Source: Begonia masoniana (lineage: Eukaryota > Streptophyta > Magnoliopsida > Cucurbitales > Begoniaceae). Taken from it: a DNA stretch of 64,000 bases. This document shows positions 13,014-24,426 of this stretch, piece after piece. Where the stretch lies: assembly GCA_022432975.1 (NCBI GenBank), contig CM039509.1:6263043-6327042 (forward strand). Reading direction: 5' to 3'. The translations under genes and the position numbers were made by a program. Under the pieces are notes generated by a model. It was not told the DNA's origin. It saw only the letters and a list, made by a program, of their open reading frames with translations, and made no database searches. Numbering within the stretch: the stretch's first letter is position 1; each line of letters opens with the position of its first letter.

Positions 13014-14181
13014 TGTGATTCTCCAGCTAAAACAGAAAAGTGACCGCTATCAGAGGCCATAGAGGAATCACTTTTATTATCCTGATCTTGATCTTTAGGC
13101 AGAGATAAAAATTGCTCTCGAATGGATTCAAGAACTTTAATTTCCAGCTGAGAAGAATTCTGATTTGGATACTATTTTTTATCATCAATTTAATTTGACG
13201 AATAAAATTAGTGTCTCCAGAATTAACTGTGGAAATTTTTACTGATGATTTTTGAAGTTCATGGTACCGCTTTATGACTTGTGTCATATTTGATAAACAT
13301 TTTTCTGAATCAAACCGGGACCACCACTTTACATAAAAATTTCATTGAAGTTCAGGGATTCCCAGATGGTCTTTGTCTAATTCTAGGTTTCATTGCCATA
13401 TCAAGTTAATCTGAAATTCTGTGTAAAACCATAGTAGATCCTAATCAATAAATACTGATTTTTGATTTGATAAAATTGGGTGATAAGCAACCCATAAAGA
13501 GAAATTTTCTTGAAAATTCTTCAGAAATAAACTTAGTTCAGGGGCATGAGATTCCCACCAATGTAAGAAACAAGTTGGATATTTTTCTTCAAAATTTAAA
13601 ATCTCCGGATTAAGAGTGAAGAACAAAGAATGAGTTCTCACTAGATTTTGATAATAAAAAGCGAGTGACCAGGCGCGGGCATAATCCCAATAATTATATT
13701 TCTGGTCATTCAACTTTAAAGTTCTTGGAGCAAATACTGATAATCCCAATTCTTGTGGGTGAATAATTCTGATAACATAATACTTTGAATGTGTTATAAG
13801 AGTTTTACTATTTCCTTCTTCCACATAATGATGGAATAATTGTGCTGATTGGGTTTCTCTAATGATAACCTCATAAATATATCGAGACTTTCCCTCAGGA
13901 ACAGTATACTGCTGATTACCCAGATATCTTTTTTTAAGATACCAGACATCTTTCTGATTTAATTTCATATCATTTTCTGTTAAAGTTAAAAGTGGTTCAA
14001 CCACTTTCTTTTTTATAAATTGCGGTCCTTGTTCTAGAACCTCTTTAGCAGTTTTCTTTGGATTTAAATTTACTAATTGAGAAGAAGTTGAAGCTCCCAG
14101 AGAGGGAAAATTATACTGATAAGATCCTGATTTACGACCACGGCCACGACCGCGACCTCTTCCCCGATTAGGGGGTTCCAT
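13014..14181 (-). pseudogene. pararetroviral ORF2, broken
   Basis: An open frame runs from the ATG at 14181 to 13441 (246 aa). It begins with an RGR repeat (residues about 6-16) followed by SYQYNFPSLG. Florendoviruses have a second ORF of unknown function after the polyprotein, and position and an arginine-glycine-rich start fit that. After the stop at 13441 the homologous sequence goes on in other frames to about 13014, where a segment ending FSVLAGES matches FSVLASES in the second copy at 21340-22272. Function unknown; the RGR stretch could bind nucleic acid. Confidence 0.7.
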
Positions 14182-14224
14182 TCTATAGAAATTCTCGGGT
14201 TAGAAAATCAGGCAAAGAATTATT

Positions 14225-15235
14225 TTAACCTTTAATATATTCAATAGTAAAATCAAAAGCAGAAAGTTCTGATTGCCAACGGGCAAAAATCTGCTTTGAA
14301 ATAAGATTTTTAACATCTTTTGATAAAATAAATTTCGCAGAAGAACAATCAATTCTAAGAATAAACTTCTGATTCAATAAATCATCCTGAAATTTAGAAA
14401 TACATTTTACAATAGAAAATATTTCTTTCTTTACCATTGAGTAATTTTGCTGAACAGGTTTCCAAATACCAGAGGTAAATCTGATTAATTCTTCTTTTTT
14501 ATTATTTGAATTAAACTGTTTAAGGTACCTCTAAAACCAAGATTAGAAGCATCTATTTCAACAATTTTATTTTAATGAGCATTAGATAAACATAAGCAAG
14601 GTAAAGTCTTAGCTTTTGCCTTTATACGCTTTACTGCATCTGTATGATCCTGTGTCCAAGGAGAATTATTTTTCTGAAGACGTTTATATAGAAGGAAAGT
14701 ATCCTGAGCTAAATTCTGATAATAATCTCCTAGGTAATTTAAACTACCAAGGAAACGTTGAAGTTGAGTTTTTTTCTTTAATTTCATCTGGAAATTTTGA
14801 AGTAAACTCTATACTACAGTTAATCGGGAGAATAGTACCCTGATTAATAGGATGTCCTAAAAAGTGCATAGTTGTTTTAAATAATTGCATTTTAGGAGCA
14901 GAAATAACCGAACCATTTCTTTTTATAACATCTTTTAAAATTCTAAGATGTTTACTATGCTGCTCAATTGAAGAAGAAAAAACTAGAATATCATCAATAT
15001 AAACAATACAAAATTCAGAATATAAAGAAAAAATTTCATCCATAATGTTCTGAAATTCAGAAAGAGCGTTCTTTAATCTAAAAAGCATAACGTTCCATTC
15101 ATAGTGGCCAAAGGGAACCACAAAAGTAGTTTTATATCTATCTTTCTCTGAAATTTGAATCTGCCAGTATCCTGATTTCAAATCAAATTTTGAAAAAATT
15201 AAAGCAGATTGCAAACTATTTAAAAGATCTTTTTA
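14225..15235 (-). pseudogene. pararetroviral reverse transcriptase and RNase H
   Basis: The RT palm is seen in the frame 15214-14744: FSKFDLKSGYWQIQI, then FGHYEWNVMLF, and the catalytic VYIDDILVFSS (about 15008-14976). RNase H follows, ending in the frame 14437-14225 with a TIEYIKG tail. The wording of these motifs (KSGYWQIQI, YEWNV) is that of Caulimoviridae rather than gypsy. A frameshift near 15215-15230 separates this from the upstream RT entry, and the thumb/RNase H junction at 14438-14720 is broken by stops. Confidence 0.88.
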
Positions 15236-16362
15236 TTTGGAATCGGATAACGAATCCATTTTAAAACATCATTTAAGGGTTTATAATTAATAACTAATTG
15301 AGGAACTTCTCGTTCTTTTTCATTACTGTTATTAACATAAAAAGCTGTGCAACTCCACGGAGAATAACTTTTACGAATAAGCTTTTTCTCTAAAAAAGTT
15401 TTTATCTCTTTTTTACATAAATCTAGATAATCATGTTTCATCTGACTAGGACGTTCCTTAGTTGGAATCATCTTTTCATCAAAGTCAGAAATATATGGTA
15501 ATGAAACGATATGTCGTTTCCTATCCCAAAAGACATTTGGGGTAGTGCCACAAACTTCGGATAAAAATTGAGCTTCAATTTCTTTAATTTTTTCAATAAT
15601 GTTTAGAGATTGAAGTTGCTGTTCAATTTTTAAATAACAAATTTCTGATTTAAGAAAACTTAATTGCTTTTCTTTATTTTTATAAAAGTTTTTTAATTCA
15701 TTTATAACTCTAGATTCGGAATCAGAAACAAAGGGGAAAATGATTTCCTGATCTTGGACCGTCGCATAAATTCCTGTTTGATTTATCATAGTAATAGGAA
15801 TAATTAAATTTAAAAAAGGTGTGCCTAAAATAATCTGTTGTTGAAGATTTTTAACAAGCAAAAAGGTTGTTGTCAAATATGTTTTATCATCATTCCTGAT
15901 TAAGACATTAGATAACTTACAGTTAATTTTCAATCTACTGTCATGACCATATGTACATGCAGACAAAGAAATAGCATGACCATTATTAAGGTCTAACAAC
16001 ATTTGTCGGACCTTTTTTGTAAATAATGGTGGTAGGCCATCAATAAATTTAGCCTTCAAATGTTCTGAATTTGCATCTTTTCGTTGCATTACTTTAGTTA
16101 TAAAAATATCTTTATACCACCAAAAGTGGGTTAAAGATTGACAACGAAGATTTTGTAATAATTCTCTTCCACGTTCTTGTCGCTGTTCTATAGCACCAAT
16201 AAAATGGAGAATTATTGCCTGAACTAAAGAATAAACACAATCTTTTACAGTTGTTGTTCTTTGTATAGTGTGACTTTGACCTGTCGTAGGGTCGACAATG
16301 GCTTCAATAACATTTTCATGCTTTACAGCTTTAAGGATTTCGGCTTGTTGGGATAGAGACAA
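15220..16362 (-). pseudogene. pararetroviral coat C-terminus, protease remnant, RT entry
   Basis: A 380-aa open frame that joins three regions. Residues about 1-125 are late coat protein (THFWWYKDIFITKV, FIDGLPPLF). Residues about 130-200 are the end of a retropepsin (LQQQIILGTPFL). From about 250 it is the RT N-terminal region, with SPWSCTAFYVNN and VINYKPLND. The CCHC zinc knuckle normally at the end of the coat domain and the catalytic DTGA-type motif of the protease are not present, so an in-frame deletion at about residues 128-140 has fused coat to protease (inference). The frame ends at PIPNKKIF by a frameshift. Confidence 0.8.
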
Positions 16363-16374
16363 ATAATTATCCCA

Positions 16375-17838
16375 TCAACCTTTTAAACATCCTGTAAAAC
16401 CATTAATTATGAAAATAGCGATATCATGATCAATATTTTTCGAGGCTTTACAAACACTTGAATACATAAGCATCTTATGAACTATTTCATAAATTTGATA
16501 TTCTGATAAACCATCAATGTTCCATTCATAGATGGTCTTAGCACTATAAGATTTTTGTTCAGAATAAAAATTTTCTTCCCATAGAAGATCTTGGGGGGTT
16601 GGTCGTTTATAATAGGTGCGACGAACAATATCAGCACCTGAACCTTGATCGTAGTTAAGTCGATTTAAAGATAAATCCTGATTAGGGAAAGATTCCTGAA
16701 TAAATTGATAAGGATTCTTATAACTAGTGGATGAAATTAAATCTGGATTAGGACATAAAGGTAAAGAGTCCTCAAAAGAATCTTGAATTTTTGAAATTTT
16801 CAAAAAATCAGAATCAGAGTCTATATCAGAATCAGTGTCTTTAACACTTATAACTCCTATTTGAAGTTTTTTATCCATTCGGCTAATTAACTGATCAATA
16901 AAATAAGAATTTTTGTCTAGATTTTAAAAATTAAAATTAGTTATAGGAATTGGTGGTTTAACATCTGGTTTGGAAATTTTTAAAGTATTTTCAGATGTTG
17001 AAGCAATTGAATCAGAATTGATTTTACTGATTTGATTCTCGATTCAGTTTAATTGCTTTCCTATAGTTTGAAGATCAATATTTGTAAAGTTATTTTGTTT
17101 AATAATAATTTCATCTTTTTCAGGTAAAGATTTGGATAGATCTACAAGAGGAACAACTTCCACTATAGATTGCTCATTTTTCAGATCAATTGGTTCTAAA
17201 GGAGGGTGAATAGACTTTACAGTAAATCCATTCCTTTTTAACCAGGTGGTTTGAAATTCCTGATATTCATCCAGAATATTGAAATGAATTCGGAGATCAA
17301 TATGGTCCAAAACCACTTGACAAAATATGTTATTTTTGATTGATTTCTAAATCAAGATATCGATCTTTAAGAAATTCTAATTCATAATCATTATACTGTT
17401 TAAAAAACTATTCTCTAAACATTTTATATTTAGAGGAATTAAATTCATTACTGATAATTTTTCTTAATGCAGATCCTTGAGAAAAATCCATTATAGAGAT
17501 TAGACATTAAAATTCATTTTAGATACTGTTGGAGATTCTGTATTTCTAGAATAAATTCCATAAGAAATTTGCTGCTCAGAAATTTGAATTCCTTCGATTT
17601 TGGAATCGAAAGCAGATTCATCTTGATTTTCAGAATTTTTTTCTGAATACTGAGAACTACTCAGAACAGAAACTCTATAAGGAGGAAAACTATTCCTAGA
17701 AGACATACTCCTAGAAAAAGATATCCTTCGTGTAATTTCTGGTGTAAAACGAACTTCTACATGTCCGTCACTAGTTTGTATAATTTGATCAATTTGATTA
17801 CTGATAATTGGTTAAGGGGAAACAACATTATGAATATT
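16375..17838 (-). pseudogene. pararetroviral coat N-terminus and movement C-terminus
   Basis: Fragments in several frames. 16878-16375 has an acidic start (DTDSDIDSDSD) and the coat-domain block RRTYYKRP followed by IYEWNIDGLSEYQIYEI and ending FTGCLKG, which resembles the caulimovirid coat. 17316-17044 and 17706-17500 are linker and the C-terminal end of the movement protein, here read downstream of the solo LTR. The Ser/Asp-rich linkers fit a polyprotein between movement and coat domains. Stops at about 17044, 17499 and 17707 break it. Confidence 0.7.
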
Positions 17839-19910
17839 TGTCACGCCCCGAGTTATCTGAACCCGGTTCGTCACACCATGCTCGTACATGACTAAAAATT
17901 TCAACCGTATTTCTTCTCTTTTTTTTTGAAAACTTGCAGCGGAAATCGTTTGAGTAAGATAGAGTTAAACAAAACTATTGTACAATGCTTGAGTACTCAG
18001 TTGGAATTTTGAGAAATAATCGGCAAAAAGGAATAAAGGTTTAAATCACAGAATACGAAGTAAGTTTCAAAAGTCAAACACATCGCCCGCTGAACAAAGT
18101 CAACAAAAAGAGACTGAAGCAGAAAATGGAAAACATCATCCGGTGGCAAAACGACAAAGTATTCTCTACATCATCCGGTGGATTTACACACGACATCCAC
18201 CGGTCACTAAACGACAAAAGACTTTCTACATCATCCGATGGATTTACACACGACATCCCCCGGTCACTAAACGACAAAAGACTTTCTACATCATCCGGTG
18301 GATTTACACACGACATCCACCGGTCACTAAACGACAAAATGTACTGTACATCTTCCGATGACGTCAACCAGATGATTTCCTTCATCCGATCAACTTTGTT
18401 CTACATCCACCGGTGACGTCAGCACGCATCTGCCGATGAGTTTATTGAGACATCATCCGATAGAACAAGCTATATTTACCGATCACTAAACGACAGATTT
18501 CGTTCTATATCATCCGATGGCTTCCACTAAAGACATCTTCCGATAGACAACAGAACAACAACTCAGCCTACGGAAAAGAAATTTACTCACTTCACTGAAA
18601 CCATTCAAAAACGTTTCAAACCATTACATTAGTAAAAATTCCAGTGAGTGCCAACACTAAATCCCAACAGAATACTATTAACAAGAAAATCTCGAAAGCG
18701 TTTTCAAAACATCGTAATCACTACTGTAATGAAAAGTTCAACATACTTAAATTAAAACACTGTCAACTAAACTTTCACACTAACAGACAACAGTTAATCC
18801 GCCTCATCAGTATACCAGTTCGTGGCAGAGAAGTGCTCCTCCAACCCCATCTATTCGTCAGTAAAATCAGGGAATTCACCTGCAGTTTCCTCAACACCTA
18901 CATCACAAAACTCATCTATTAGCCTAATGCTAAGTAAGTAAAGCAGTAATGAGATGAATTGCTGAAACATAAATTCCTAAACATGCAATTTCTACTTTCT
19001 CATCTCAGTTGCATACACATACGTTCATAAACTGATCTGATCCCATGGTTCCCTTGGGAGTGGGATCAATTCTCCCAATGTCATACATCCTCTACTCGAT
19101 TAAGGGGCGGATGAATTCCCTTAATAGCTGATCTGATCCCTTGGTTCCCTTGGGAGTGGGATCAATTCTCCCAATGTCATACATCCTCTACTCGATTAAG
19201 GGGCGGATTAGTTCCCTTAATAGTTTGTCTGTCACATTCAGTTCATACCTCACCATTCTTACATGGAAATTCATTTTCGTAATCTTTCAAAAACATGATG
19301 CATGATACAAAATCATTCACAAGATGCATAACCCTACTTTTTTGTGATGTAGGCCCGAAGGCACATGCATACTTTACTTACCTGGCTCTCCTGGAAATGC
19401 TCGGTTACAACTACTCCAGAAGCTCGCTCACCTAAGGTCATGACAGTACATTAATCCAACTCTTACTAAACCCTACCAAAATCAATAATATGTTTGAGGA
19501 AATCGATTTGAAACTTTGCTACCCGTGCATTCCCATTTATCACCAAGAACCTGAACCCACCCTCAATCACAGAAACCTCGAAACCTTCACATTGTATTCT
19601 CTCAGTAAACTAATTGCTAAAATGCAAGAAAACAAGACTTACCTAGGTTGAAGGAGAATCGGGCGAGAGAATCGCTTAGAGAGTTCTACTGCTTGAGCTG
19701 AAAACCCGAAGAGGAAAAGTATGAAATTGGTGGCGGCTACAGTGCGTTAAACCCAACCCTCTTTCCTTAAATACGTTATCCACTTTTGAAAATTGTAAAT
19801 TTACTCTAGTGCCCTTGCCTAGTCTTTTAATAACCCTACATAAATTATTGATTAATCAGGTGTATACCATTAATAATAAAAGAGCTGGTTCGATAGAACC
19901 GGGTGCTACA
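17839..19910 (-). mobile_element. solo gypsy LTR (L5)
   Basis: Plus-strand start TGTCACGCCCCGAG and end CCGGGTGCTACA, with perfect target duplication ATATT at 17834-17838 and 19911-19915; length 2072 bp. It splits the viral movement gene. Minus-strand splice-like signals are clean: first donor AG/GTAAGTC at 19642, middle exon 19431-19382, donor CAG/GTAAGTA, and second intron 19381-18898 with a CTAAT element about 20 nt before the acceptor TGTGATGTAG. It carries the CATCCACCGG array (18130-18545) and a duplicated hairpin module (19040-19215). It is related to L6. Confidence 0.92.
18130..18545 (-). repeat. 58-bp tandem array with CATCCACCGGTCAC core
   Basis: Three near-perfect units of 58 bp start at about 18171, 18229 and 18287 (CATCCGGTGGATTTACACACGACAT, then a CACCGGTCACTAAACGAC core), flanked by degraded copies on both sides as far as 18545. 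The array lies in the downstream part of LTR L5. The core reads GTCGTTTAGTGACCGG on the minus strand and is also found in L6 and in the Sirevirus LTRs. Confidence 0.92.
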
Positions 19911-20690
19911 ATATTCCAATTGGTTGGGAATGTTACTTCTTCCCAATAAATTAATCTTGGAATAGCAACATTTGTTGTTAATAAATTAGACTCAATAACA
20001 ACAGTTTTACCGATATCACTCCGCAAAATTGTGTTAGGACATAAAGTATTTAATACTTTATAATGAATTCTATAAATAACAGCAATAGTTTCTAAACCAG
20101 TAAGATAATTATATCCATAGGTCTGAACATGCAAAGATACAGCTTCAAACAAATTACGATCAGATAAAGATAATGTTAAATTTGGATAAACATTAAAATA
20201 TATCGGACCATGACATAAACTTGTTTGAACGATACCGATTAAAGATGATTTCCAATCATTATTTCTAGCATCATGCAAATCAGCCAGAATACTAGAATTT
20301 AATCCAGGGAATGTTAAAGGTTTAAAAACAATTTGAATTAAACCTATATGCAGATATTTATATTCAAATAAATATTTTTAAATATCTTTTAAGCATAACA
20401 AACGAATAGTTTTATCATTCGTATCTAAACAGATTGTTTGTTTAGATGTTTTTATTGCTCTTTTACTGATGGAATCAAAAATTCCTAGTTTATAAATCTT
20501 CTTAGATTCAACTTTGGGAATAGTCCATTGATTTAATTGTTGAGCCTGAGAGTACTTAACGATTTCTTCATTTTTAATTGATATAGATGAGTTATAAAAG
20601 CATTTAAATTCATCTTTACAGATGTTAATTCATGTATGAATGAATCAAGAACAAAAACTTAAATTTTAGATCATTGGTTACTTCTATTCA
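19911..20690 (-). pseudogene. pararetroviral movement protein, N-terminal part
   Basis: The frame 20278-19856 contains the plant-virus movement-protein core: NDWKSSLIGIVQTSLCHGPIYFNVYPNLTLSLSD, then NLFEAVSLHVQTYGY and an AVIYRIHYKV block. This is the 30K-type cell-to-cell movement domain of Caulimoviridae. Homologous sequence continues upstream to about 20690 in other frames. The last residues of the open frame after 19911 come from the inserted LTR L5. The gene resumes at 17838 on the far side of that LTR. Confidence 0.85.
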
Positions 20691-21092
20691 CTACTTCAAT
20701 TAAACTCTCTATAATTCTCAAGAAAACTTCTTATTGTCACTTCGTATTGTTACGACGAATTACGAGTCAAGGCCAAAAATTCATTTCTCTTAATTTACTT
20801 AATGTACTCGTCTGACAACGATTTACGGGTAAACAACCTTTTTCCATCCTGGTACTTAATGGTATACACCCCAACATGTCTTGGATGACGAACCATACAT
20901 TAAATAAACTAATAGTACGAAACATGGCACACAAAACCTCAACGTAACATATTGAAGCAACGTATTGAAATCTTCTGAAAATCAAAAGAGGAGAATTGAA
21001 CTGGTGAATAAAAACCAATGAATGATTTAAAATATAAACTTAGTTTTTATTTATTCATTCACGAATTAACTTACTGATTTAGCCAATCATTA

Positions 21093-21106
21093 TGGCTCTG
21101 ATACCA
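21093..21106 (-). promoter_or_regulatory. pararetroviral tRNA-Met primer binding site
   Basis: The minus strand reads TGGTATCAGAGCCA, a 14-nt match to the tRNA-Met complementary site used by Caulimoviridae for minus-strand DNA synthesis. By convention it marks the start of the viral genome map. It lies downstream of the TATA box and upstream of the movement gene, as expected. Confidence 0.85.
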
Positions 21107-21307
21107 AAGAGGAGGAGGATTATATATATAAAGAGGGGAAGGATCGATAAAGATAAGATAGAATTATTTAAAAGTGCACAATAATTTACAAAAGGAAGGA
21201 AAGAACTTACAAGAGCACAAAGCTAAAAAGACGAAGAACCAGAGGGAGTTTTTAAGAAGTAAGACAAACTCTAAAAACTTGAGATAAAATATACAACAAG
21301 AGTCTCC

Positions 21308-21314
21308 TTATATA
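21308..21314 (-). promoter_or_regulatory. TATA box of pararetroviral promoter
   Basis: The minus strand has CTATATAAGGAGACTC, close in form to TATA regions of plant pararetrovirus full-length transcript promoters. It lies about 200 nt upstream of the primer site. A TGACG motif occurs about 30 nt upstream of it on the same strand. Confidence 0.6.
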
Positions 21315-21339
21315 GAGGAGTAAAAGCAAAAAAGCTAAA

Positions 21340-22272
21340 GAAGAATCGTCATGGATGAGGATCAACTTCATTATTGTTGCTAGTGGACATATTAGTCATG
21401 GGGTCCGCCATTAATTTTTGATATTTGGAAGGGCTCACTTCATATTCTTTGTCCATTGTTTGTGCAGCTTTCTCATAAGCTTTAATCATAAGCCAGTTGG
21501 CATCTATCCACTTTGGATGCTTGCTTGTGTTTGTCTGAATGTGATTTCTCTTCATTAATATTCATAGAATTAGATGAGCGGGTAGGTTTCCCATATCTAC
21601 GATAATCAACATCTCTTGTTTCACCATATCCGCGACTCCACTAAGGAGGAGAGTCTTCAATAACAGGGGCAATAATTGGGCTTCCTTCTGTACAATAACT
21701 ACACCGACATTGGGTTAAATCAAATTCTTCTGCTCTATATTCAATAAATAGATGATTATAGAGGAAATAAGATGATCACGAATATATCGCTACCATGGTT
21801 GAAGAGTAATAGTGCAGCGGTTCCGTTTTGATATAGGCCATAATAAAGATGGTTGATGGTTTTGCCATCACCAATGATTCACCTCCTGATTCATTTGGGA
21901 ATAATATTGCTTTTGCCTTTACTTTTGTTCCTGGATAAATCCATAAGGGAATCCCATAAATCATCGTCCTTTGGATCTTGAGATTCACTAGCGAGAACAG
22001 AAAAAGAACCAGATTTAATAGATCCGGTTGTTTTCATAGAAGTGTCATTATCAACATCTTCTTAATCATTATCATCATCAATAGAAAATAATTGATCTTT
22101 CATAGCTTCAAATAGTTTAAGTTCTCTATCCCTTTTATTCATATCAGGATATTTCTTTTTGATCATAGAATAAAGTTGTTTAATAAGATTGGGCTGATGT
22201 TCGATAGAAGAATTTTGTTCTGCGGTTTTAGTTTTAGAAGCATATTTTTCCTTATATTGTTGAATAGTATGG
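21340..22272 (-). pseudogene. pararetroviral ORF2, C-terminal part, second copy
   Basis: Minus-strand fragments in several frames encode a lysine- and acid-rich region ending near 21340. A segment near 22000 reading SGSFSVLASES aligns with SGHFSVLAGES near 13030. That makes it a second copy of the end of ORF2, from the viral unit upstream of the primer site. It also contains a Cys/Tyr-rich CRCSYCTEGSP stretch (about 21690). The 5' side is cut by the gypsy element at 22278. Confidence 0.65.
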
Positions 22273-22277
22273 GATAT

Positions 22278-24391
22278 TGTAACGCCCCGAATTTTATGAA
22301 CCCGGTTTGCTACTCATAATACTGAATCAAACTATGACATTTTTAGAAAATTTTAAAAATTTCACTCAACCGTCAAAATTTAACCTTAAAACATCAAAAC
22401 TTGCAACAGAAATTTATTTGTATAAAACAACGTTTATTAAATAATTAAAATATTAGAGACCATTGATTTAAAGAAAACGAGAAAGGAAAAATAGAACACA
22501 TCTACCGCTGAATAGTATCAGCGGTGGAAATAGAGACAGAATAGTCTCGGCGGTTGAAGCTGAACAAAATACATCCACCGCTCGCATCCACCGATCACAA
22601 AACGACAAAATTTACTACCCACATATACTGCTCACGTCCACCGATTACAAAACGACAAAATCTACTACTCACATCTACTGCTCACATCCACCGATCACAA
22701 AACGACAAAATCTACTATTCACATCTACTGATGACGTCAGCCGGATGACTCATGCATCCAACATCCCTCGCTCAACAGTAACACTCGTCATCCACCGATA
22801 GGCAACGTCTACCGATAGATAGAAATACTCAACTTCCACCGATAGACAACATCTACCGGTGAACAGTAACACTCAACATCCACCGATAGACAACGTCTAC
22901 TGATAGATAGAAATACTCAACTTCCACCGATAGACAACATCTACCGGTGAACAGTAACACTCAACATCCATCGACAGACAGCATCTACCGGTGAACAGTA
23001 ACACTCAATATCCACCGATAGATAACAGAACAGCGTATAAACAATTTACACTCTAAACAAAAAACAACTCCGACTACCAAAAGGACTCGTAAATTTTACT
23101 GAAATCGTTCAAAACAATCTGACCCAATGAAATGCTTGAAACCAGTAAGAATCACAGTTAAAACTAACAATGTATCATTTTTCGAGAAATCTCAAATATG
23201 TATCAGAAATACTAAATACTATCACTGTCATTAAAATTCTCAGAAAAGTTAAACTGATCAATCGTTCACAAATCCTTCACACCTACTGCCACAAGTTAAA
23301 CCGCCCCATCAGTTGCCAAGTCGATGTGTGAACGTACTCCTCCAACTAGCATAGTCCTCAACATACTCAGAGAATACACCTGCTTACACTTCTTCACCTA
23401 CATCACAAAACTCATCTATTAGCCTAATGCTAAATAAGTAGAGCAAAATATGAAATGATATGCTGAAACATAAATCCTATTCATGCAAGTTTCTACTTTC
23501 TCAACTCAGTTGTGATTTTATTTGTTCATGATCTGATCCTTCTGTACGATGGGAAGTGGATCAGTTTTTCCAAAGTATAAATCCTTTACAAGATTAAGGG
23601 GCGGATTAGTTCCCTTAATAGCTGATTTGATCCTTCTGTACGATGGGAAGTGGATCAGTCTTCCCAAAGTATAAATCCTCTACTAGATTAAGGGGCAGAT
23701 TAGTTCCCTTAAAAGCTGATCTGATACAATTTGTCCATGTCTCACCATGCCTTTACATGTAAATTCATTTTCGTTCTCATTCAATAAAACATGATGCATG
23801 ACATACTGAAAAACATTCATAAACATACATAAACCCTACTGTTTTGTGATGTGGGCCCGAAAGCACACACATACTCTACTTACCTGGTCTCTTGGAAAAA
23901 GCTCGGTTGCAAACTACTTCAGGTTTTGCTCAAACCTAAAACCGTAAACAGAGTATTAGTTAAGGTTTAGCTAAACTTCATTCTAAACTATCCAAAAATC
24001 TAAGGAAACTAGTTTGGGAGCTCTGTTCATAGTGCATTCTCGATTCACCTCAAAACTGAAACTACTCTCACTCACCGCATTCTCACAATGCACATTTACA
24101 ATCCCCTCAATCCTCAGTAATCACAAATGTAGCAAGAAATCAAGGTAAAGCTCACCTCGGTTGAAGGAGAATCGGGTAGGAGAATCGTCGAGAGGAAAAT
24201 CTATTGAGCAAGCTGAATGCCAAATGAGAAAATGAAATTGTGGCGGCTAAAACCCTAAGCTAACACCTTTAATACACTAACCTTCATAAATTACACATTT
24301 GCCCCTAGTTAGTAAAACCTTAACCTATTTAAGCAACCAATCAAAATCACTTACTTTCTTTAAAAATAAAAGCTTTATACCGGTTGCTACA
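22278..24391 (-). mobile_element. gypsy 3' LTR (L6)
   Basis: Plus-strand start TGTAACGCCCCGAA, end CCGGTTGCTACA; 2114 bp. The minus-strand polypurine tract (AAAGAGGGTAGAT) abuts it at 24392. Splice-like signals on the minus strand: first donor GAG/GTGAGC at 24155, middle exon 23935-23884 (CAG/GTAAGT), second intron 23883-23398, with TTTTGTGATGTAG at the acceptor. It contains a duplicated GATCCTTCTGTACGATGGGAA module (23530-23720) and the CATCCACCGAT array (22550-23040). Confidence 0.9.
22500..23040 (-). repeat. CATCCACCGAT tandem arrays
   Basis: The first part (about 22570-22740) has three roughly 52-bp units with CCGATCACAAAACGAC. The second part (about 22750-23040) alternates CATCCACCGATAGACAAC and CATCTACCGGTGAACAGTAACACTCAA with a spacing of about 60 bp. 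Copies differ by a few bases. The array lies at the same relative place in the LTR as the arrays of L5, L2, L4 and L8. Confidence 0.9.
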
Positions 24392-24426
24392 ATCTACCCT
24401 CTTTAAAAGAATTTTGTCCTCAAAAT

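Larger units (their letters stand above)
20691..21339 (-). other. pararetroviral intergenic region
   Basis: AT-rich sequence between the second ORF of the upstream viral unit and the movement gene. It holds a TATA box and the primer site listed separately. A reading frame at 21018-20767 has no recognisable motif. No host gene is visible. Confidence 0.6.
13014..22277 (-). mobile_element. endogenous pararetrovirus, florendovirus-like, defective
   Basis: A minus-strand integrated caulimovirid-like genome. Reading right to left: C-terminal part of a second ORF (22272-21340), a non-coding stretch with TATA box and tRNA-Met primer site, movement protein, coat protein, protease remnant, RT-RNase H, then the second ORF again (14181-13014). 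Both ends carry the same part of ORF2, so a head-to-tail tandem or circularly permuted genome was integrated. The gene order and an RGR-rich ORF2 resemble the described florendoviruses of flowering plants (inference). A solo LTR, an internal deletion, stops and frameshifts make it non-functional. The left edge is placed where ORF2 similarity ends; the right edge is set by the gypsy insertion at 22278. Confidence 0.85.

Noticed and set aside
18126..18416. Repeated-peptide frames on both strands in the CATCCACCGG array
   Set aside because: Tandem repeats with unit lengths that keep a frame open produce such peptides by chance; the array is inside an LTR.
13014..22277. An intact, potentially active virus
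   Set aside because: Stops, frameshifts, a deletion of the zinc knuckle and protease site, and a 2-kb LTR in the movement gene.
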